From contig UQTB01000019.1 of assembly GCA_900543915.1 (NCBI GenBank), forward strand, positions 1 to 43,081: a DNA stretch of 43,081 nucleotides. Direction: 5' to 3'. Shown here piece after piece: positions 40,759-43,081 of the stretch (the stretch's first letter is position 1; the number at the start of each line of letters is the position of its first letter). Under the pieces are notes generated by a model. It was not told where the DNA came from. It did no database searches and worked only from the letters and a program-made list of their open reading frames with translations. The translations under genes were made by a program, and so were the position numbers. The DNA is from an uncultured Eubacteriales bacterium (GTDB lineage Bacteria; Bacillota; Clostridia; Christensenellales; Borkfalkiaceae).

Positions 40759-41334
40759 CTAATCCAGTTCGTCCAGCGTCAGGCTGTAAGCCGGCGCGAT
40801 CTGCTTCAAGAAATAATCCGTCTCCTTCATATCCAGGTTTTTGAGGTCCTTTTCGATGGAGGCTTTCGCCTTTTTGAACTCCGCGTTCCCCGCGTTCAGC
40901 TCTTCGAGGCACTTTAAATAGGCGGCGAGCCTGTCCGCGGCTTTCACGACGCGGTATTCGTACGAAGCGGTGTCCGGCAGCACGCTCGCGCGGTATTCTT
41001 CGGCGAGCTCGGGCGGCAGGAGCGTGAGCAGCTTTTCGCAGGCGACCTCTTCCAGCCCCTTGTAGGCGGAGAGGATCTCCGGATTGAAATATTTGATGGG
41101 CGTGGGGAGATCGCCCGTGATGACCTCCGAGGTCTCGTGATACTGCGCGTATAACAGCACGGTCTTGATGTCGACCGTCCCGCCGAACAGCTTGTTTTTA
41201 ATGAGCGCCAGCGCGTGCGCGATGGTCACCACCTGCCAGCTGTGCTCCATGATGTTTTCCTCTTTCACGGAGCGCATCAGCGACCAGCGCCTGATATATT
41301 TCATCCGGTTCAGAAATGCGTGAAACTTGTACAT
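40759..41334 (-). CDS. yfbR: 5'-deoxynucleotidase YfbR-like
   Basis: The protein is 191 aa. HD motifs: NIMEHSWQVV, QYHETSEVITGDLPTPIKYF and KAADRLAAYLKCLEE. The last two match YfbR, which hydrolyses dNMPs to deoxynucleosides and phosphate. I start at 41334 with AAGGAGT 7 bases upstream; the frame continues to 41370 without reason. It is the first gene of the two-gene HD operon, divergent from the thiamine permease. Confidence 0.9.
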   Translation of the reverse strand: MYKFHAFLNRMKYIRRWSLMRSVKEENIMEHSWQVVTIAHALALIKNKLFGGTVDIKTVLLYAQYHETSEVITGDLPTPIKYFNPEILSAYKGLEEVACEKLLTLLPPELAEEYRASVLPDTASYEYRVVKAADRLAAYLKCLEELNAGNAEFKKAKASIEKDLKNLDMKETDYFLKQIAPAYSLTLDELD

Positions 41335-41360
41335 TGCAGACTCCTTTTTTCGGTGAAAAT

Positions 41361-41389
41361 ATTGTAACACATTTTCATTCGGTTGACAA
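41361..41389 (-). promoter_or_regulatory. Promoter of the yfbR operon
   Basis: On the minus strand TTGTCA, a 17-base spacer and TACAAT. Its -35 occupies the same bases as the -35 of the divergent riboswitch promoter. Confidence 0.65.
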
Positions 41390-41411
41390 CAGATTGCGAA
41401 AGTGTTATGCT
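41383..41411 (+). promoter_or_regulatory. Promoter of the thiamine permease leader
   Basis: TTGACA, a 17-base spacer and TATGCT, start near 41418, about 16 bases before the TPP aptamer. Confidence 0.65.
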
Positions 41412-41433
41412 TATCCCAACGAAATATTTATGA

Positions 41434-41505
41434 TCGCTGTGGGTGCCGCAAGGCTGAGATGATACCATTCGAACCTGCCAAGGTAATGCTTGAAGGGGAT
41501 AGTGA
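41434..41505 (+). promoter_or_regulatory. TPP riboswitch aptamer (THI element)
   Basis: The conserved blocks are in order: GGGTGCC, GGCTGAGATGATACC, GAACCTG, GGTAATGC and GAAGGGGATAGTGA. P1 forms from CGCTGT (41435-41440) and ATAGTG (41499-41504). It binds thiamine pyrophosphate and controls the permease gene that follows. Confidence 0.94.
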
Positions 41506-41517
41506 CGTTTTTTCACG

Positions 41518-41555
41518 CCCGCAGTGCGCTTATTTTGCGTACAGCGGGTTTTTTT
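41518..41555 (+). terminator. Riboswitch-controlled terminator
   Basis: CCCGC/GCGGG with an inner GTGCGC/GCGTAC helix, then seven T, between the TPP aptamer and the permease start. It is placed as the expression platform: TPP binding should favour termination. Confidence 0.85.
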
Positions 41556-41576
41556 ACGGCGATCGGGGAGGTTTTT

Positions 41577-42935
41577 ATGTTGTTTCTCGCTCAGACGGGC
41601 GGAAAGGCGGAAGTCGCCGCGTTCTCCGCGCCGTTCGCGCTCCTGTTCACGCTGGTCTTTTTCCTCGCGCTCGCCGTTTACTACACCGTAAAATGGCGGA
41701 AAGCGCAGGGCGGCGCTGTCGCTTCCGCCCCCGTCTGCATGGGGCTCGCCGCGGGGTATGCCCTCGGGATTGCGGCGCTCTACATCTATCTGTTTGCGAT
41801 GCCGTACGATGCGGAGGGGGCCTTTCAGGACGTCATCAAGGGCATGCTTTCCCTCGCGGGGAGCTATATCCTGTATCTCTCGATCGGCGTGATTCTCGCG
41901 CTTTGCGCCGTTCTCGTGCTCGTCTATCGCCTGAAAAAGGATTCCTTCGCCCCTGTCGCCCGCTTCTGCGGGGGGCTCGCGGTGGGGTATGCGGTCGCGA
42001 TCATCGCGGTCTTTACCTATCTCAACGTGTGGCGGAGCGCCATCAAGGAGGAGCTCGGGCTCAATTTCTGGCTGACGGTCGGCTTCTTCGCGGCGGTCGT
42101 GCTCCTGGGCGCCGTCGGGCTGGTGATCCGGCGCTATGCGAAAAAGGCGTTCCGCATCTATCTCTATGCGGCAGGCGCCGCGGTCGTGCTGTACGGCATC
42201 CTGCTGTGCTGTCTGATCCCGGCAGCGGAGCCCGATTACGAGCCGCTTTCCTCCGCGGGCATGTATATCTGCTCGCTGGTGCTGGTCGCCGTCATCGCGG
42301 TGCTCGCGTTGCTGTTCGGAAAGGATCCCGGTACGGCCTCCCAGACCAGGCAGATCGCCTATGCGGGCGTGTGTATTTCGCTCTCGTTCGCGTTGTCTTA
42401 CGTCAAGTTTTTCTCCCTGCCGCAGGGCGGCTCGGTCACGTTTGCGAGCCTGCTTCCGCTCATGCTCTACGCCTATATGTTCGGCGCCAGAAAGGGTGTG
42501 TTCGCCGGGGTCATCTACGGCTTTTTGCAGTTCATTCAGAGCCCGCAGTTCTATCAGCCGATGCAGGCGCTCATCGACTATCCCATCGCGTTCGGCGCGA
42601 TCGGGATCGCGGGAATCTCCCGCTGTTTCCATATCGCGGATAAAAAGGCGCTCGGCCGCTGGAACGTAGCGCTCGAATTTTCCGCAGGGGCGACGATCGC
42701 CGTCCTGCTCCGCTATGCGGCGCACTTTATCAGCGGGTATTTCGTGTTTTCCTCCTGGAAAATGGAGGGATACACCGCGCTCACCTGGAGCCTGGTCTAT
42801 AATCTCTTTACGATCGCCGATCTCGCTATCGTGCTGGCCGCGGGCATCGCATTCCTGCTGCCCCGCTCGATCAGCCGCATGGTGCTGGAAGTCAATCCCC
42901 TTCCGCTTGCGGAAAGCGCCGCGGCCGGAGAATAG
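41577..42935 (+). CDS. thiT: ThiT-type thiamine permease with extra N-terminal membrane domain
   Basis: The protein is 452 aa, against about 190 for usual ThiT. The C-terminal 200 residues match the ECF S-component for thiamine: RQIAYAGVCISLSFALSYVKFF, the thiamine-site region PQGGSVTFASLLPLMLYAYMFG and LIDYPIAFGAIGIAG. The N-terminal 245 residues add about seven helices with an internal repeat: PVCMGLAAGYALGIAALYIY is echoed by ARFCGGLAVGYAVAIIAVFTY. The frame opens at 41490, but that would start inside the riboswitch; 41577 has GGGGAGG 5 bases upstream and follows the terminator. No ECF ATPases are nearby, as is usual for group II systems. Confidence 0.9.
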   Translation: MLFLAQTGGKAEVAAFSAPFALLFTLVFFLALAVYYTVKWRKAQGGAVASAPVCMGLAAGYALGIAALYIYLFAMPYDAEGAFQDVIKGMLSLAGSYILYLSIGVILALCAVLVLVYRLKKDSFAPVARFCGGLAVGYAVAIIAVFTYLNVWRSAIKEELGLNFWLTVGFFAAVVLLGAVGLVIRRYAKKAFRIYLYAAGAAVVLYGILLCCLIPAAEPDYEPLSSAGMYICSLVLVAVIAVLALLFGKDPGTASQTRQIAYAGVCISLSFALSYVKFFSLPQGGSVTFASLLPLMLYAYMFGARKGVFAGVIYGFLQFIQSPQFYQPMQALIDYPIAFGAIGIAGISRCFHIADKKALGRWNVALEFSAGATIAVLLRYAAHFISGYFVFSSWKMEGYTALTWSLVYNLFTIADLAIVLAAGIAFLLPRSISRMVLEVNPLPLAESAAAGE

Positions 42936-42975
42936 GGGGAAAACAGAACATTCAGATCGTTTTTTCATAAAACGG

Positions 42976-43005
42976 CTGCAAAATCCGGCTGAATCATAGT
43001 ATTAT
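42976..43005 (+). promoter_or_regulatory. Possible promoter facing the terminal repeat
   Basis: CTGCAA, an 18-base spacer and TATTAT, just before the tandem palindromes. Confidence 0.35.
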
Positions 43006-43011
43006 GGTAAA

Positions 43012-43081
43012 AAAAGGGAGCGCTCCCTTTTCGCTGTGCACAGCGAAAAGGGAGCGCTCCCTTTTCGCTGTGCACAGCGAA
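43012..43081. repeat. Tandem 34-bp repeat made of two palindromes
   Basis: Two full copies of a 34-bp unit, then the window ends. Each unit is a 20-bp perfect palindrome (AAAAGGGAGCGCTCCCTTTT) followed by a 14-bp perfect palindrome (CGCTGTGCACAGCG). The array probably goes on past the edge; it may be why the contig ends here. Confidence 0.85.

Noticed and set aside
41310..42968. 552-codon open frame on the minus strand
   Set aside because: It runs antisense through the riboswitch and the permease gene and is extremely rich in Arg, Glu, His and Asp; a shadow.

Overview
The window looks like a contig from an uncultured, probably gut-associated member of the Clostridia (Firmicutes). The support is sigma-A promoters with TTGACA and TATAAT boxes, strong AGGAGG-type ribosome sites, a class A RNase P RNA, intrinsic terminators, a TPP riboswitch on an ECF-type thiamine permease, and the Bacillus/Clostridium gene order rsmD-coaD-ylbJ. 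The housekeeping part is GC-rich. Several stretches (about 1.4-2.9 kb, 7.3-10 kb and especially 20.8-39.1 kb) are clearly AT-richer. The left edge cuts a tRNA-Gly gene and the right edge lies inside a tandem palindromic repeat, so this may be a whole contig broken at repeats.

Layout: tRNA-Gly, a TPR glycosyltransferase, a candidate small RNA, a lipoprotein, a GNAT acetyltransferase, rnpB, thioredoxin reductase and an iron alcohol dehydrogenase (0-7.2 kb); a very large prepilin-like surface protein and a solitary PduB-type microcompartment shell protein (7.6-10.9 kb); nth-obgE-yhbY, a TetR regulator facing two membrane proteins, an AlbA/ATPase regulator, alr, a membrane protein, rsmD, coaD and ylbJ (11-20.3 kb).

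The main discovery is at 20.76-39.06 kb. The host rarA (mgsA) gene is split by an 18.3-kb integrative element. Joining the flanks at a central GA dinucleotide restores an intact 442-codon rarA. The element ends carry a 12-bp inverted repeat (TACCTTGTACAA) exactly 10 bp from that GA on each side, the geometry expected of a large serine integrase attP. The element carries its own complete rarA homologue just inside attL, downstream of the host rarA promoter and resistant by sequence to the same insertion. The attP site also falls inside an open reading frame. In the excised circle the serine recombinase frame would run in frame through attP into a protein of six tandem winged-helix repeats (911 codons); integration cuts that frame in two. 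The recombinase present lacks its N-terminal catalytic domain, so this copy may be stranded.

The cargo is a starch/maltodextrin (possibly cyclodextrin) utilisation locus: a LacI-type regulator with two DNA-binding domains, a carbohydrate-binding-type lipoprotein, a GH13 cyclomaltodextrinase/neopullulanase, an ABC binding protein with MalF/MalG-type permeases, a glycogen/maltodextrin phosphorylase and a 4-alpha-glucanotransferase. A truncated CGTase (domains C, D and E only) and other gene fragments lie between the element's rarA and this operon. No ATPase for the ABC transporter is encoded here.

Beyond the element are two HD-domain nucleotidases and a TPP-riboswitch-controlled thiamine permease with an unusual duplicated membrane domain at its N terminus. 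Several genes of the chromosome appear to be leaderless, with the -10 box ending 5-6 bases before the start codon.
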